The notes beneath the pieces are model-generated. The model searched no databases. It saw only the letters and a list, made by a program, of their open reading frames with translations, and was not told where the DNA came from. The translations under genes and the position numbers were made by a program. A stretch of DNA of 64,000 bases from Arthrobacter nitrophenolicus (GTDB lineage: Bacteria > Actinomycetota > Actinomycetes > Actinomycetales > Micrococcaceae). Shown piece after piece: positions 18,436-28,059 of this stretch (its first letter is position 1; each line of letters starts with the position of its first letter). The stretch lies in contig NZ_AOFD01000008.1 in the NCBI RefSeq assembly GCF_000332815.1, positions 1-64,000 on the forward strand. The letters are read 5' to 3'.

Positions 18436-19652
18436 ATGCCTCTCGGCCTTCTAGCCCTAGCCCTCGGCGGCTTTGGGATCGGTCTCACCGAATTCGTCAT
18501 CATGGGCCTGCTGCCCGAGGTGGCAGCAGATTTCGGCGTCAGCGAAGCTTCCGCCGGCTGGTTTATTTCCGGCTATGCGCTGGCTGTGGTTGTGGGAGCC
18601 CTCGGGCTGACCGCCGCTGTGACGCGCCTCGACCGCAAGCCCGTGCTCGCCGCCCTGCTGGTCCTGTTCATTGCCGGCAACCTGCTGTCCGCCACTGCCG
18701 CCGACTACTGGCCCATGATGCTTGGCCGGGTCATCGCGGCACTCGCGCACGGAGCCTTCTTCGGCATCGGAGCCGTGGTGGCGGCCGATATGGTGGTTCC
18801 CAGCAAGAAGGCAGGCGCCATCGCCCTCATGTTCACCGGCCTGACGCCGCCAATGTCCTGGGTGTGCCCTTCGGAACCCTGCTGGGACAGGCTGCTGGGT
18901 GGCGCGCCACGTTCTGGGCCATCGCCGTCATAGGACTGGCGGCACTGGCCGGAATCCTGTTCCTGGTGCCGAAGGCTGCCGGAGCCGAGGCCGAGGCGGG
19001 CGGGCTGCGCCGCGAGCTGGCGGCTTTCCGCTCCCGCCAGGTCTGGCTCTCCATCATCGTGACCATCCTCGGCTTCGGCGGCATGTTCGGTGCCTTCACC
19101 TACATCGCCTATACGCTCACGGAAGTATCCGGCTTCGCCGCCACTGCCGTTCCCTGGCTTCTGATCCTCTTCGGCGTCGGGCTGTTCGCCGGCAACACCC
19201 TTGGCGGCAAAGCTGCAGACCGTAATGTGGACCGCACCCTGCTGGTGGTGCTCGCAGCCCTCTTCGTGGTCCTGGTGGTCTTCGCGCTGACGGCGGGCAG
19301 CCAGGCGCTGACCATCGCCTCACTGCTGCTGATGGGCGGCTTCGGATTCGCCACGGTGCCCGGCCTGCAGATGCGCGTGATGAAGTACGCCAGCAACGCT
19401 CCCACCCTGGCCTCCGGCGCCAACATCGGTGCCTTCAACGTGGGCAACGCCCTGGGCGCATGGCTCGGCGGCGTCACCATCACGGCAGGACTGGGCTACA
19501 CGTCACCGATCTGGGCGGGTGCCGGCATCACCCTACTGGGCCTGGGCCTGGCAGTCATGGCCTGCGCGGCGGCAGCCGCGAAGCAGACCCAGGCTCGTGC
19601 CGAGGTCCCCGCACCCGTACCCGTGAAGGAAGCGGAGCCCTCCCCGGTCTGA
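18436..19652 (+). CDS. MFS drug/arabinose-type efflux transporter (one base loss)
   Basis: A DHA1-family MFS protein of about 405 residues after restoring one G near 18847 (GLTAANVLGVPFGTLLGQAAGWR). Twelve hydrophobic segments are expected. It opens with LALGGFGIGLTEFVIMGLLPEVAADFGVS, the typical TM1 of the AraJ/CmlR-like group, and carries LDRKPVLAALL between TM2 and TM3. ATG at 18436 with AAAGGAG upstream. Control by the divergent MarR suggests efflux of a toxic compound. It interrupts the inositol region and may not take part in it. Confidence 0.85.
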
Positions 19653-19706
19653 GTTTTTGGCCAGAGGGATGTCAGCGCCCGGCCTATCCCGGCGGCGGCA
19701 GGTGTG

Positions 19707-20600
19707 TCAGCCGCCGAACGGCAGGCGCGGGTCGATGTCCTGGTTGTCCCAGCTTTGGCGGACCCAGCCGTGGTGCGGGTCGTCGCTGATCAGCCACTCG
19801 CGCACCGGGCCAGGCCCCGCCATGACGTTGAGGTAGTACAGGTCGTAGCCGGGTGCAGCCATCGCGGGGCCGTGCCAGCCGTAGGGGACCAGGACCACGT
19901 CGCCGGTGCGGACTTCTGCCGAAACGTCGATGGGCCGTTCATCCGAGGCGTAGACGCGCTGGTAGCCGATGGCATCGGCGTCCTCCGGTGCTGCAGCTCC
20001 GGCAGCCACCTGGGTCTCGAAGTAGTAGATCTCCTCGAGGCGCGTCTCGCCCTCTTTCTCCTCGTCATGCTTGTGCGGCGGGTAGGAGGACCAGTTGCCG
20101 GCAGGGGTGAGGACCTCGCACACGATGAAACGGTCCGCCTCCAGCGCGGCGGGCGTGCCGAAGTTGTGGACCTGGCGGGAGCAATTTCCTGCACCGCGCA
20201 GCTCTACGGGAGTCTCGGCGGCCGTCACCAGGCGGGTGGGGTAGGAGTTCCTGGCGGGCGCGGTGGCAACGGCCACACGCCCGCCGGCGGCGGAACTGAT
20301 GGACACTGCCCTGCCGGTTCCCGAGTACAGGACGTCGCTGGGGCCGGAAAAGACGGAGGCGCGGCCGCCAAGTTCATAGCCGGTTCCGTCGACCGTTACG
20401 GTGAAGGATCCCTGAAGCGGCACTACGATGCGTTCCTCATCCGCGGCGGGAAGGACGACGTCGGACCCTGCGGCGAGGGTGGCGACCTTCAGTCCCGTGT
20501 GTGCCCAGCCGTCCACGGTGAGGGAGGAATCGGAGGTGCCGATCGAGACGTCCCACTTGCCGTCGGCGGCGGTGCCAAGGGGGTAGACCCAGTTGGTCAT
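19707..20600 (-). CDS. iolB: 5-deoxy-glucuronate isomerase IolB
   Basis: A 297-residue bicupin that converts 5-deoxyglucuronate to 2-deoxy-5-keto-gluconate, between IolD and IolC in the pathway. Seen: WVYPLGTAADGKWDVSIGTS at the N-terminus; the metal-site segment WSSYPPHKHDEEKEGETRLEE with the HxH and Glu ligands; and VLVPYGWHGPAMAAPGYDLYYLNVMAG near the C-terminus. It is separated from the other iol genes by about 8 kb and transcribed in the opposite direction, behind the GntR regulator by 19 nt. Confidence 0.95.
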   Translation of the reverse strand: MTNWVYPLGTAADGKWDVSIGTSDSSLTVDGWAHTGLKVATLAAGSDVVLPAADEERIVVPLQGSFTVTVDGTGYELGGRASVFSGPSDVLYSGTGRAVSISSAAGGRVAVATAPARNSYPTRLVTAAETPVELRGAGNCSRQVHNFGTPAALEADRFIVCEVLTPAGNWSSYPPHKHDEEKEGETRLEEIYYFETQVAAGAAAPEDADAIGYQRVYASDERPIDVSAEVRTGDVVLVPYGWHGPAMAAPGYDLYYLNVMAGPGPVREWLISDDPHHGWVRQSWDNQDIDPRLPFGG

Positions 20601-20619
20601 GGAGTGTGCTCCTTGCGGG

Positions 20620-21359
20620 TTAGCGCTGTACGAGTGTCATTTCAAAGCTGTAGGAATCGGCGCGGTACACGTGCTGGCCCGTTTCCACCCGGCGTCCGGT
20701 GTCGTCAACCGCTGTGCGCTCCATGGTCACGAGGGCCGATCCTTCCACGGTTTCGAGCATGGAGGCCTGGTATTCGTTGGCGGTCATGGCCCCGATCCGC
20801 TGCGTGGCTAGCCGGAAGTTGACGCCGCCGCGGCGGAGGATGGAGTAAAGGCCTCGGAGGAGAGCATGGCCTGGTCCATCTCCGCGATGTCATCACGGAC
20901 CCAGTTCTCCATCAGGGCCAGGGGTTTGCCGCCAACCTTCCGCAGCCGGGTGAAGTGGTAGACCTTCGATCCTTCCGGAAGCTGGAGTGTTGCGAGGATG
21001 GCGTCGTCCGCCTCGATGTGGGAAAAACTCAGGACGTCTGTGGTGGGTTTCTTGCCGTTGTTGGTGAGGTCGTCATACAGGCTGGACAGCTCCAGTGGAC
21101 GGCGCACCTGGCTGGATACCACCTGGGTTCCCACTCCGCGCTTGCGGACCAGCAGGCCGGAGCGGACAAGCTCATCCATGGCTTTGCGCATGGTGGGGCG
21201 GGACAGGTTCAGCTGGGCCGCGAGGTCGATCTCATTGTCCAGCCGGCTTCCCGGCTCAAGGACACCGCTGTAGATCGCGGCCTCGATGCCCTGCACCACC
21301 TGGTGGTAGAGGGGTACGGGGGAGGATCGGTCGATATTGAGACCCAGCTTGTTCGCCAC
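20620..21359 (-). CDS. GntR/HutC-family regulator, probable inositol repressor (one base loss)
   Basis: About 246 residues from the GTG at 21359 (VANKLGLNIDRSSPVPLYHQ) after restoring one C near 20863 (EALYSILRRGGVNFRLATQRIG). The N-terminal GntR winged helix covers GSRLDNEIDLAAQLNLSRPTMRKAMDELVRSGLL. The C-terminal UTRA ligand domain includes VYHFTRLRKVGGKPLALMENWV and ends in SYSFEMTLVQR. It lies 19 nt upstream of iolB in one operon, and its promoter has the same box found before iolC. Role as the regional iol regulator is inferred. Confidence 0.85.
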
Positions 21360-21436
21360 GTTTCGTTCCTGTTCTACAGTGCGGTTCCAGCCTGCCCCGT
21401 AAGGTGTTTCGGCCGCTTTGCCGCCATATGTTCTCT

Positions 21437-21446
21437 TGATAGGACA
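21437..21446 (-). promoter_or_regulatory. Operator box upstream of gntR-iolB
   Basis: TGATAGGACA on the plus strand (TGTCCTATCA on the transcribed side) matches the box seen at 1016, 1490, 1506 and 11616 at 7-9 of 10 positions. It is 78 nt before the gntR start, consistent with autoregulation of gntR-iolB. Confidence 0.5.
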
Positions 21447-21576
21447 TACTTTCTTCCCTGATCGTAGCAGGCGCGATAGCAGGGTCAAGGGTGGCAGCGG
21501 CCGGGGCAGCGGTCTCGGGCGCTGCTTTGTGGGTGGCCTACGCTGTGGGGATAAGCAGTGGAAGGTGGCGGTGCGC

Positions 21577-22710
21577 ATGAATCTGTCCGGGAACCTTGGA
21601 CCCAATCCCCACAGCCTGGAGGTGGAGGACCTCGAAAGCTTTGACCGGCTGGTGTCCGCCGGCGCGGTGCACCTGCAGGGCTGGCATGCGCAGTCCCTGG
21701 ACCTGCGGGGCAGGTCCGCTGTCCTGGACGGGCTGGATGTGGCGGGCGCCCTGTTTATGGGCTGCACATTTGACGACGGCGTGGAGGACGGCCTGCGGCG
21801 GCGCGGGGCGCTGATCTTTCCCCGTCTTGCGGGGGTGCCTTTCAATCCGTACCGTTCCACGCTGTACACGCCCGGGGAGCTCTATGCGGGCCTCGCGGAA
21901 GCGCGCTACGAGGACCTGCCCGATGCCCGGATCTACCAGTGGAGCATCCAGCCCGGGCTGCGGCACCGGGTGGACGCGACGCTTGCCTCTGCCTTGCACG
22001 ACCATGCCATTGGCGACGCGCTGGAAGAACTGGCAGCATCCCCTCCCTGGTCAGGGCGCCGCATGGTGGGCGTCATGGGCGGGCACGCGGCACAGCGTGG
22101 CAGCGAGGACTACGCGGCGGCGGCAAGGCTCGGCAGGCTGTTGGCACAGAACGGATTCTCCGTTGCCACCGGCGGGGGACCGGGCGCCATGGAGGCGGCC
22201 AACCTTGGCGCCTACCTCAGCCAGGCGGACGACGGCGCGCTCCCGGCTGCGCTGGACATGCTCGCCGCCGTTCCCGGTTTCCGTCCCTCGGTCTCGGCGT
22301 GGGCACGCGCGGCGGCGGCCGTCGTCGAACGCTATCCGGGCGGAACGCCGTCACTGGGAATCCCCACCTGGTTCTACGGCCATGAGCCGCCCAACTATTT
22401 CGCCACCGCCATTGCCAAGTACTTTGCCAACGCCATCCGCGAAGCAATCCTGCTGGAACTGTGCCAGGGCGGCATCGTCTTCCTGCCCGGAGCGGCAGGC
22501 ACCATCCAGGAGATTTTCCAGGACGCATGCGAGAACTACTACGGGGCCAGGGAAAAGGTCACGCCGATGGTCCTGGTGGGCAGGCGCCATTGGGAACACG
22601 AGTATCCGGCGTGGCCCCTGTTGCGGACCATGGCGGCAGGCCGGGCGATGGAGGAGCGGATATTCCTGGTGGACACGGTGGACGACGCCGTGGCGCTCCT
22701 GCGGGGCTAG
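21577..22710 (+). CDS. LOG-family/Rossmann-fold nucleotide-binding protein
   Basis: A 377-residue protein. The second half is LOG-like: VGVMGGHAAQRGSEDY, the nucleotide-binding GGGPGAMEAANLGAY and FLPGAAGTIQEIFQDACENYYG. The family motif PGGxGTxxE appears here as PGAAGTIQE. LOG enzymes release free cytokinin-type bases from nucleotides, but bacterial members of this longer class are uncharacterised. The first 130 residues do not resemble LOG proteins and may form a separate domain. Start chosen at the ATG; the GTG at 21571 is also possible. Confidence 0.75.
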   Translation: MNLSGNLGPNPHSLEVEDLESFDRLVSAGAVHLQGWHAQSLDLRGRSAVLDGLDVAGALFMGCTFDDGVEDGLRRRGALIFPRLAGVPFNPYRSTLYTPGELYAGLAEARYEDLPDARIYQWSIQPGLRHRVDATLASALHDHAIGDALEELAASPPWSGRRMVGVMGGHAAQRGSEDYAAAARLGRLLAQNGFSVATGGGPGAMEAANLGAYLSQADDGALPAALDMLAAVPGFRPSVSAWARAAAAVVERYPGGTPSLGIPTWFYGHEPPNYFATAIAKYFANAIREAILLELCQGGIVFLPGAAGTIQEIFQDACENYYGAREKVTPMVLVGRRHWEHEYPAWPLLRTMAAGRAMEERIFLVDTVDDAVALLRG

Positions 22711-22729
22711 CCGCGCCAAGTCCCGCTGC

Positions 22730-23644
22730 TCAGAGGTCCTTCCGGCACTGCGCCTTGCCTAACTCGTAAAGGCCGTTGAGGTCACCGGCGGACAGCCCCT
22801 CCGGTGTGCCGATTTCCGGGTACATCAGCTGCCGGGGATCCTCCACATGGTCAAGGCCCATGACATGGCTCAGCTCGTGCAGGATCACGGCGGTTGCGTA
22901 GAGGTGGCCGTCCGGATTCAGCAGTTCGTTGGCCATCTGCGGCGCATCCAGGTCCAGCCCGCCGGTGACGAACGTCTTGGGTCCGCCGTCGTAGCTGAAA
23001 TGGGTGCTGCCGCCGGTGCCGATCACCTTTCCCGCGAGCTGCGGGGCCACCTCGGGCGTGGTCCAGGCGATGAGCAGCGGCGCCCAGCGCTCGCCGTAGG
23101 CGTCAGGCTGGTAGGGCGGCCGCTGCGGCGAGGGCTGCTCTCCCGTGGTGCCGTCATAGATGAATGAAATCCCGGTTGCTGCCGAGATGGTGGCGATGGC
23201 GTCAGGGACAAGCTGCTCCGAGCCGGCCGGGGCAAGATCCGCATTGACCACGTAGTGGAGCGGACGGCAGGGTGAATACCCCACGGGGCTGCCGTCTCCG
23301 TTGACGGCCAGGAAACGGTAGGAGTCGCTGCCGACGGCGGGCGGGACGGGGGTACCCAGCGGGGAATCTGCTTCCTCATGGCCCGGGGGAGGAGTGCCAA
23401 CGCGGGCTTCGGCAGGTTGTGGCGCACCGGCGTCGCCGGACGGGTTGCCGCCTTCCCTCGGCTTGGCTTGCTGATTGCCGGGGCCGATCCGGACGTCCAG
23501 GAGATGCTTGACCCGGGGATCGTCCAGCGCCAGCGCGCCGCCGAACACTGCCGCCAGCAGGAGTGCCCCGGCCAGCACGGACCGGTATCCCAGCCCCGTG
23601 CGGGGTGCGTCGCCGGCGTGGCGCGGCGGACGGGACTCTGTCAT
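22730..23644 (-). CDS. Secreted or membrane-anchored matrixin-like zinc metalloprotease
   Basis: A 304-residue protein with one N-terminal hydrophobic segment (SVLAGALLLAAVFGGALAL, about residues 22-40) and a Pro/Gly-rich linker. The C-terminal catalytic domain has the zinc motif HELSHVMGLDH (HExxHxxGxxH) followed by a Met-turn-like QLMYPE. This is the metzincin/M10-like pattern. It is likely exported and faces the cell exterior. Targets unknown. Convergent with the LOG-family gene, with 19 nt between stops. Confidence 0.85.
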   Translation of the reverse strand: MTESRPPRHAGDAPRTGLGYRSVLAGALLLAAVFGGALALDDPRVKHLLDVRIGPGNQQAKPREGGNPSGDAGAPQPAEARVGTPPPGHEEADSPLGTPVPPAVGSDSYRFLAVNGDGSPVGYSPCRPLHYVVNADLAPAGSEQLVPDAIATISAATGISFIYDGTTGEQPSPQRPPYQPDAYGERWAPLLIAWTTPEVAPQLAGKVIGTGGSTHFSYDGGPKTFVTGGLDLDAPQMANELLNPDGHLYATAVILHELSHVMGLDHVEDPRQLMYPEIGTPEGLSAGDLNGLYELGKAQCRKDL

Positions 23645-23675
23645 AGGGTCCGCGCCCAGGCCGCGATGCCTGCCA

Positions 23676-24863
23676 TCAACCCACCACGGTGCCGAAGACA
23701 AGCCCCAGCAGGTAGGTGATGGCGGCTGCTCCCAGCCCGATGCCGAGCTGGCGCAGTCCCCGGGTCAGGGGGGACGTGCCGGAGAGCAGGCCCACGATGC
23801 CGCCGGTGCCCAGCAGGGCGAGGCCCACCAGGACGCCGGCCACCACCAGGGCCGCCACCCCGGTCAGGCCGAAGATGAACGGCAGGATGGGGACGATCGC
23901 GCCGGAGGCGAAGAAGCAGAAGCTGGACAGCGCGGCGCCCCACGCGGTGCCGACGGCCTCGTGCTGGTCCTCGTCCTCGGGCAGTTCCGGCTGCAGCGAC
24001 AGGCTCGGATCGCAGTCGCAGGACAACAGCCCCATGCGTTCCTGGACGCGGTGCTCGGCCGCTTCATGGGACATACCCCGGGCCAGGTAGACCAGGAGGA
24101 GTTCGTTGTGCTCGATATCCAGTTTGGGGGCGGCGGCCAGGGTGACCTGGGTGGGCCGGGTGGCAGCCAGCAGCTCGCGCTGGGAACGGACCGAGATGAA
24201 TTCCCCGGCGCCCATGGACATGGCTCCCGCGAGCAGGCCTGCGATGCCGCTGAGCAGCACCACGCTGCTGGCAACCCCGGAGGCGGCCATACCCATCACC
24301 AGGGAGAGGTTGCTGACCAGTCCGTCATTGGCGCCGAAAACGGCGGCGCGGAAACTTCCGGCGAGGCGGTTGCGCCCGCGCGTCGCCAGGCCGCGGACCA
24401 CTTCCTCGTGGATCTGCTCGTCGGCGGCCATGGCATCGGTGGCGTTGGGATCCTTTGCGTACGGGGATCGGCCCTCGGCCCGCTGGGCAAGTGCCAGCAC
24501 GAACACCGAGCCGAAATGCCGGGCCAGGAAGCCGACGAACCGGCTGCGGAACGAGGCCTGCGTGGCCTTGCCCGCCTGGTCGCCCAGCAGTGCCAGCCAG
24601 TGGGCCTCATGCCGGCCCTCGGCCTCGGCCAGTGCCAGGAGGATCTCGCGTTCCTCGCCCTCCCGGTTCTGCGCCAGGTCGCGGTAGACGGCCGCTTCGG
24701 CGCGTTCGTCAGCAAGGTACTGGCGCCACCGTTTGATGTCCGCAGCCGAGGGTTCCCTCTGGGCACCCTGCTGCCGTGCCGGGCCCGACCCGGAGGCCGG
24801 CATGGCGGCAGCGGAGGGTACGGGGGAGGGGCGGGGTGGGTTCGGCTGGGCGTGCTGTGACAC
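23676..24863 (-). CDS. Ferritin-like/VIT1 fusion (MbfA-type iron transporter)
   Basis: About 395 residues from the GTG at 24863, with RBS AGGAG 5 nt upstream; an ATG at 24902 is an alternative. An N-terminal rubrerythrin-like four-helix domain with ExxH metal motifs (EGRH and EQIH) is followed by a VIT1/CCC1 membrane domain (AAVFGANDGLVSNLSLVMG, then MSMGAGEFISVRSQ, and three C-terminal hydrophobic helices). Such Er-VIT1 proteins move iron or manganese across the membrane, with the ferritin domain sensing or loading metal. The C-terminal Arg/Gly-poor tail is hydrophobic to the end. Confidence 0.88.
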   Translation of the reverse strand: MSQHAQPNPPRPSPVPSAAAMPASGSGPARQQGAQREPSAADIKRWRQYLADERAEAAVYRDLAQNREGEEREILLALAEAEGRHEAHWLALLGDQAGKATQASFRSRFVGFLARHFGSVFVLALAQRAEGRSPYAKDPNATDAMAADEQIHEEVVRGLATRGRNRLAGSFRAAVFGANDGLVSNLSLVMGMAASGVASSVVLLSGIAGLLAGAMSMGAGEFISVRSQRELLAATRPTQVTLAAAPKLDIEHNELLLVYLARGMSHEAAEHRVQERMGLLSCDCDPSLSLQPELPEDEDQHEAVGTAWGAALSSFCFFASGAIVPILPFIFGLTGVAALVVAGVLVGLALLGTGGIVGLLSGTSPLTRGLRQLGIGLGAAAITYLLGLVFGTVVG

Positions 24864-25117
24864 GGAAACTCCTGGGCTGGACAGGGCATGGTGCGGCCCC
24901 ATTGCAGAGCCCAGCTTACTGCGAATATCCGGGGTTTTTTGGCCGGTAAACCTCGCTGGAAGGTTTCGGTCCGCCTCAATCCGAACCGGTTCCGCAGGCC
25001 CGCGAAGGGCTCCGCAGGACTATTGACCCGCCTGCCGCGCGGTGTTGTGATGAAGGTGTGGCGCAGCCAGCGCCCTCACGAAAAGAGCACGTCAGGCGAA
25101 CAAACGGAGGTTGGATT

Positions 25118-25345
25118 ATGAGCACCACCGGACAGCACCCGGACATGCCGCACCTGGACGCCGTCGAAGCGGACCCCGCCTACGACTACGCCGAGGATGC
25201 ACCGGTAGATGAGGACGACTGGGATGCAGAGGACGAATTCCTGGACGAGGAGGAGCCGGTGGTCCAGGCGCCTCCGGTCATCATCGACGCCGAGGATCGG
25301 CCCGTTCCGTTGGACGACCCTGACGAGGTCCGCGAAACCGAATAA
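25118..25345 (+). CDS. Small acidic hypothetical protein
   Basis: A 75-residue, strongly acidic protein with no membrane segment. About a third of its residues are Asp or Glu, mostly between residues 18 and 50 (DEDDWDAEDEFLDEEEP). The ATG has a good RBS (CGGAGG). Real expression is supported by the RBS and a strong terminator-like stem just after the stop. Not recognised; low complexity makes database matches unreliable. Confidence 0.65.
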   Translation: MSTTGQHPDMPHLDAVEADPAYDYAEDAPVDEDDWDAEDEFLDEEEPVVQAPPVIIDAEDRPVPLDDPDEVRETE

Positions 25346-25357
25346 CGACTGACGACG

Positions 25358-25397
25358 GCGGCGCCTCCCTTCGCTGGATTGCGAAAGGAGGCGCCGC
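25358..25397. terminator. Bidirectional terminator between convergent genes
   Basis: 17-bp arms with one mismatch (25358-25374 and 25381-25397, core GCGGCGCCTCC) around a 6-nt loop TGGATT. It sits between the small acidic gene and the convergently read symporter, so it can serve both directions. Confidence 0.75.
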
Positions 25398-25416
25398 GTC
25401 GTGCGTGGCTAATGGG

Positions 25417-26936
25417 TCAGGGGGCGGTGACAGCCTCGGCCGGGGCTTCCTCCGACTCCTGCCCGGAGACCCGGCGCTGCCAGTTGCGCATCACCTGCGG
25501 GTCGGTGGGCGGGGTGGCGAGCGAGACAGCGATGTAGACAACGGCGGAGGCGATCAGGCCGTAGTAGATGGGCTCGTTGGCGTAGATGCCGTCCAGCGGT
25601 GCCTTGGCATTGATTTCCAGGATGATCATGGTGCCCAGCGTCACCACAGAGCCGGCTGCCATGGAGGCGGCTGCGGCGATGCCGGTGCCGCGCTTCCAGA
25701 CCAGGCCGCCGAGGATCGCCACGAGAAGGCCGCCCACCAGGATGTCGTAGGCGATGGTCAGGGCTGCCACAACGTCCTTGGTGATGATGGCAATGACAAT
25801 CGCGATGATGCCCAGCGTAAGGACCCAGATGCGGTTGGCCTTGACGTCGTGTTCCGGGTTGTCCGTGTCCTCGGTGTTGATGTCCTTGCCGAACCAGCTG
25901 GCCACGAACGGCAGGACGTCGGCCCGGGCCACGGTGGCGGCGGCGATCAGTGCACCGGAGGCGGTGGACATCATGGCGGCAACCGCGGCGGCCAGGACCA
26001 GGCCGCCGATGCCGACGGGCAGCAGGTTCTGGGCCACTTCCGCGTAGACGTCGTCCTTGGCAGCGATCTCGATGTTGGACAGGGCAACGCTGGCGGCCAT
26101 GCCGATGAGGGCGCCGGCAACGCCATAGAGGATGCAGTAGATGCCGGCGGTTGCTCCGCCCCAGCGCGCCACGCCGGGGGTCTTGGCGGTGAAGACGCGC
26201 TGCCAGATGTCCTGGCCGATGAGCAGGCCCAGGGTGTAGACCACGAAGTAGGTGATGATCGTCTGCAGGCCGATGCCGTCGATCTGGAAGAAGCTCTCGT
26301 CCACGCGGCTGCGGATCCCGTCAAGGCCTCCGGCGGCATTCATCGTGAAGGGCAGCATCAGGAAGAAGATGCCCACGGTCTTGATGACGAACTGCACCTG
26401 GTCAGCCAGCGTGATGGACCACATGCCGCCCACCGTGGAGTAGACCAGGACGATGGCGCCGCCGATGGCAATGGCGAGTGCCCGGTCCAGGCCGAACAGC
26501 ACCACGAAAATGGTGGCGTAGGCACCGGTGGAGGTGGCGCACAGCATCAGCGTGTAGGCGAGCATGACGATGCCGGAGCTTCCGTCGCCCGGCTGCCGTA
26601 CCGCAGCGTGAGCATCTGGGAGACCGTGTAGATCTTCAGCTTCTGGATGGTTCCGGCGAACAGGAGGCTCAGGAGCAGAACGCCCGCGCCGATGGCGACC
26701 ACCAGCCACATGCCGGAGATGCCGAACTTGTAGCCCAGCCCCACACCGCCCACCGTTGAGGCTCCGCCCAGGACGACGGCGGCCATGGTGCCTGTGTAGA
26801 GGAACGGTCCGAGGCGGCGGCCTGCCACCAGGAAGTCGCTGTTGTTCTTGGTGCGGGACTTGCCCCACCAGCCGAAGGCCAGCATTGCGAGCAGGTACAC
26901 CACCACGATGGCGATGTTGATGACACTTACGTCCAT
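25417..26936 (-). CDS. Sodium:solute symporter (SSS family; one base loss)
   Basis: About 506 residues after restoring one base near 26581 (TLRYGSRADGSSGIVMLAYT). About 13 hydrophobic segments are visible, starting with VSVINIAIVVVYLLAMLAFGWWG. The SSS sodium-site region GGASTVGGVGLGYKFG is present. It is divergent from an XRE-cupin regulator and close to a ureohydrolase and a ThDP enzyme, so the substrate is probably an amine, amino acid or guanidino compound; this is inference. The promoter and a palindrome lie in its 5' leader. Confidence 0.85.
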
Positions 26937-27031
26937 GTTGGGTTCCTTGGAGCTGTTCGGCAGCCGTGGCTGTATCCGGAAGGGGACGGCCGGAGCCGCT
27001 GCTGAAAATTGGCGGGAGGGGGTTCCCGTAA

Positions 27032-27090
27032 TTGCCTGAGAGGCAACGAATGTTTTCCAAAGGTTAGGCTGTGACGGCAGTAACAGTCAA
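27032..27090 (-). promoter_or_regulatory. Symporter promoter with adjacent perfect palindrome
   Basis: On the minus strand TTGACT (27085-27090) and TAACCT (27061-27066) form a promoter with an 18-bp spacer. A 15-bp palindrome TTGCCTGAGAGGCAA (27032-27046) begins within 15 nt of the -10. It is either the operator of the divergent XRE-cupin protein or a 5' stem-loop in the roughly 115-nt leader of the symporter mRNA. Confidence 0.55.
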
Positions 27091-27201
27091 GGGCGGAGCC
27101 TTGGGCCGACGGCTGGCGCGCCTTGGAGGCGTCACAGTGGAGACCGGCCATTAGTATTGCTCCAGAGTGGGCCGGGGCTGCCGGCAATGAAAGGTTCGTA
27201 C

Positions 27202-27776
27202 ATGAAGCACTGCCAGTTGAGCCGAGCAACGTTCCCGTTGCCATCGGGTCCAGGATCCGGGCCGCCCGGCAGTCCCAGCGGCTAACCATCGAGCAGGTTG
27301 CCGACGCGACGGGGCTGACCAAGGGGTTCCTCAGCCGCGTTGAGCGTGACCTTACGTCCCCGTCCGTTGCCTCCCTGGTCACCCTGTGCCAGGTGCTGTC
27401 CATCTCCATCGGGGACCTTTTCGCCGCACCGGAAACCCATTTGACCAAGCGCAATGACGGCCCGCGGATTTCCTTGGGCGGCCAGGGCATCGTGGAGCGC
27501 CTGCTGACCGCCCGCTCGGAACGGCGCCTGCAGATCATCCAGGCCTGCATTGAGCCGCACGGCCGCGGCGAGTCGGAGCTTTACGCCGTGGACTGCGACG
27601 TGGATGTGCTTCACGTGATCAAAGGCAGCATCCGGCTGATCCTCACGAACGAACAGTATGACCTTGAGGCCGGAGATACGGTGACTTTCCCGGGCCGTGA
27701 ACCGCACACCTGGATCAACCCCACCGACAAGCCGGTTGAGGTGCTCTGGGTGCTGGTTCCGGCGGCGAGCCGCTAG
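27202..27776 (+). CDS. XRE-family HTH regulator with cupin sensor domain (one base loss)
   Basis: About 191 residues. The open frame lacks a good start, but restoring one G at 27207 gives ATG-AAG-GCA (MKALPVEPSNVPVAIGSR) with RBS GAAAGG 8 nt upstream. HTH: AIGSRIRAARQSQRLTIEQVADATGLTKGFLSRVERDLTSPS. C-terminal cupin: ESELYAVDCDVDVLHVIKGSIRLIL, then LEAGDTVTFPGREPHTWINP. Regulators of this type often control amine and amino-acid use, with the cupin binding the effector. It probably controls the symporter and the speB-ThDP pair. Confidence 0.85.
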
Positions 27777-28059
27777 CCCCTTCCGCGCGTTCCTTCCCGT
27801 AGCCACGCGGGCCCGCCGCGTCACGTGAGGCAGCCTTTTGCCGCAAGCCTCCCTGCGGATTCCTGAAATCACGCGCTTCGGCCTGTCTGTGGCTACCAAA
27901 AGCATGCCGCGCGTGACGTTGCCCCCCTTTGTTGCGCGTGCCGTCCTGGAGTGCGTCGCGTCAAAGGCCGCTTCGGTAAACACTTGATGCGCATAGGAAA
28001 ACCGAGGTGTATGATGGCAGTCACATCAGTTACACGACTCCTTGAAGGAGAGGCCTCCC

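Noticed and set aside
25405..26631. 408-residue plus-strand frame
   Set aside because: Antisense to the symporter; Asp/Gly/His-rich composition typical of a shadow frame.
26937..27060. A known riboswitch class in the symporter leader
   Set aside because: Only a simple palindrome is visible; I cannot match the region to a consensus, and a covariance-model search would be needed.
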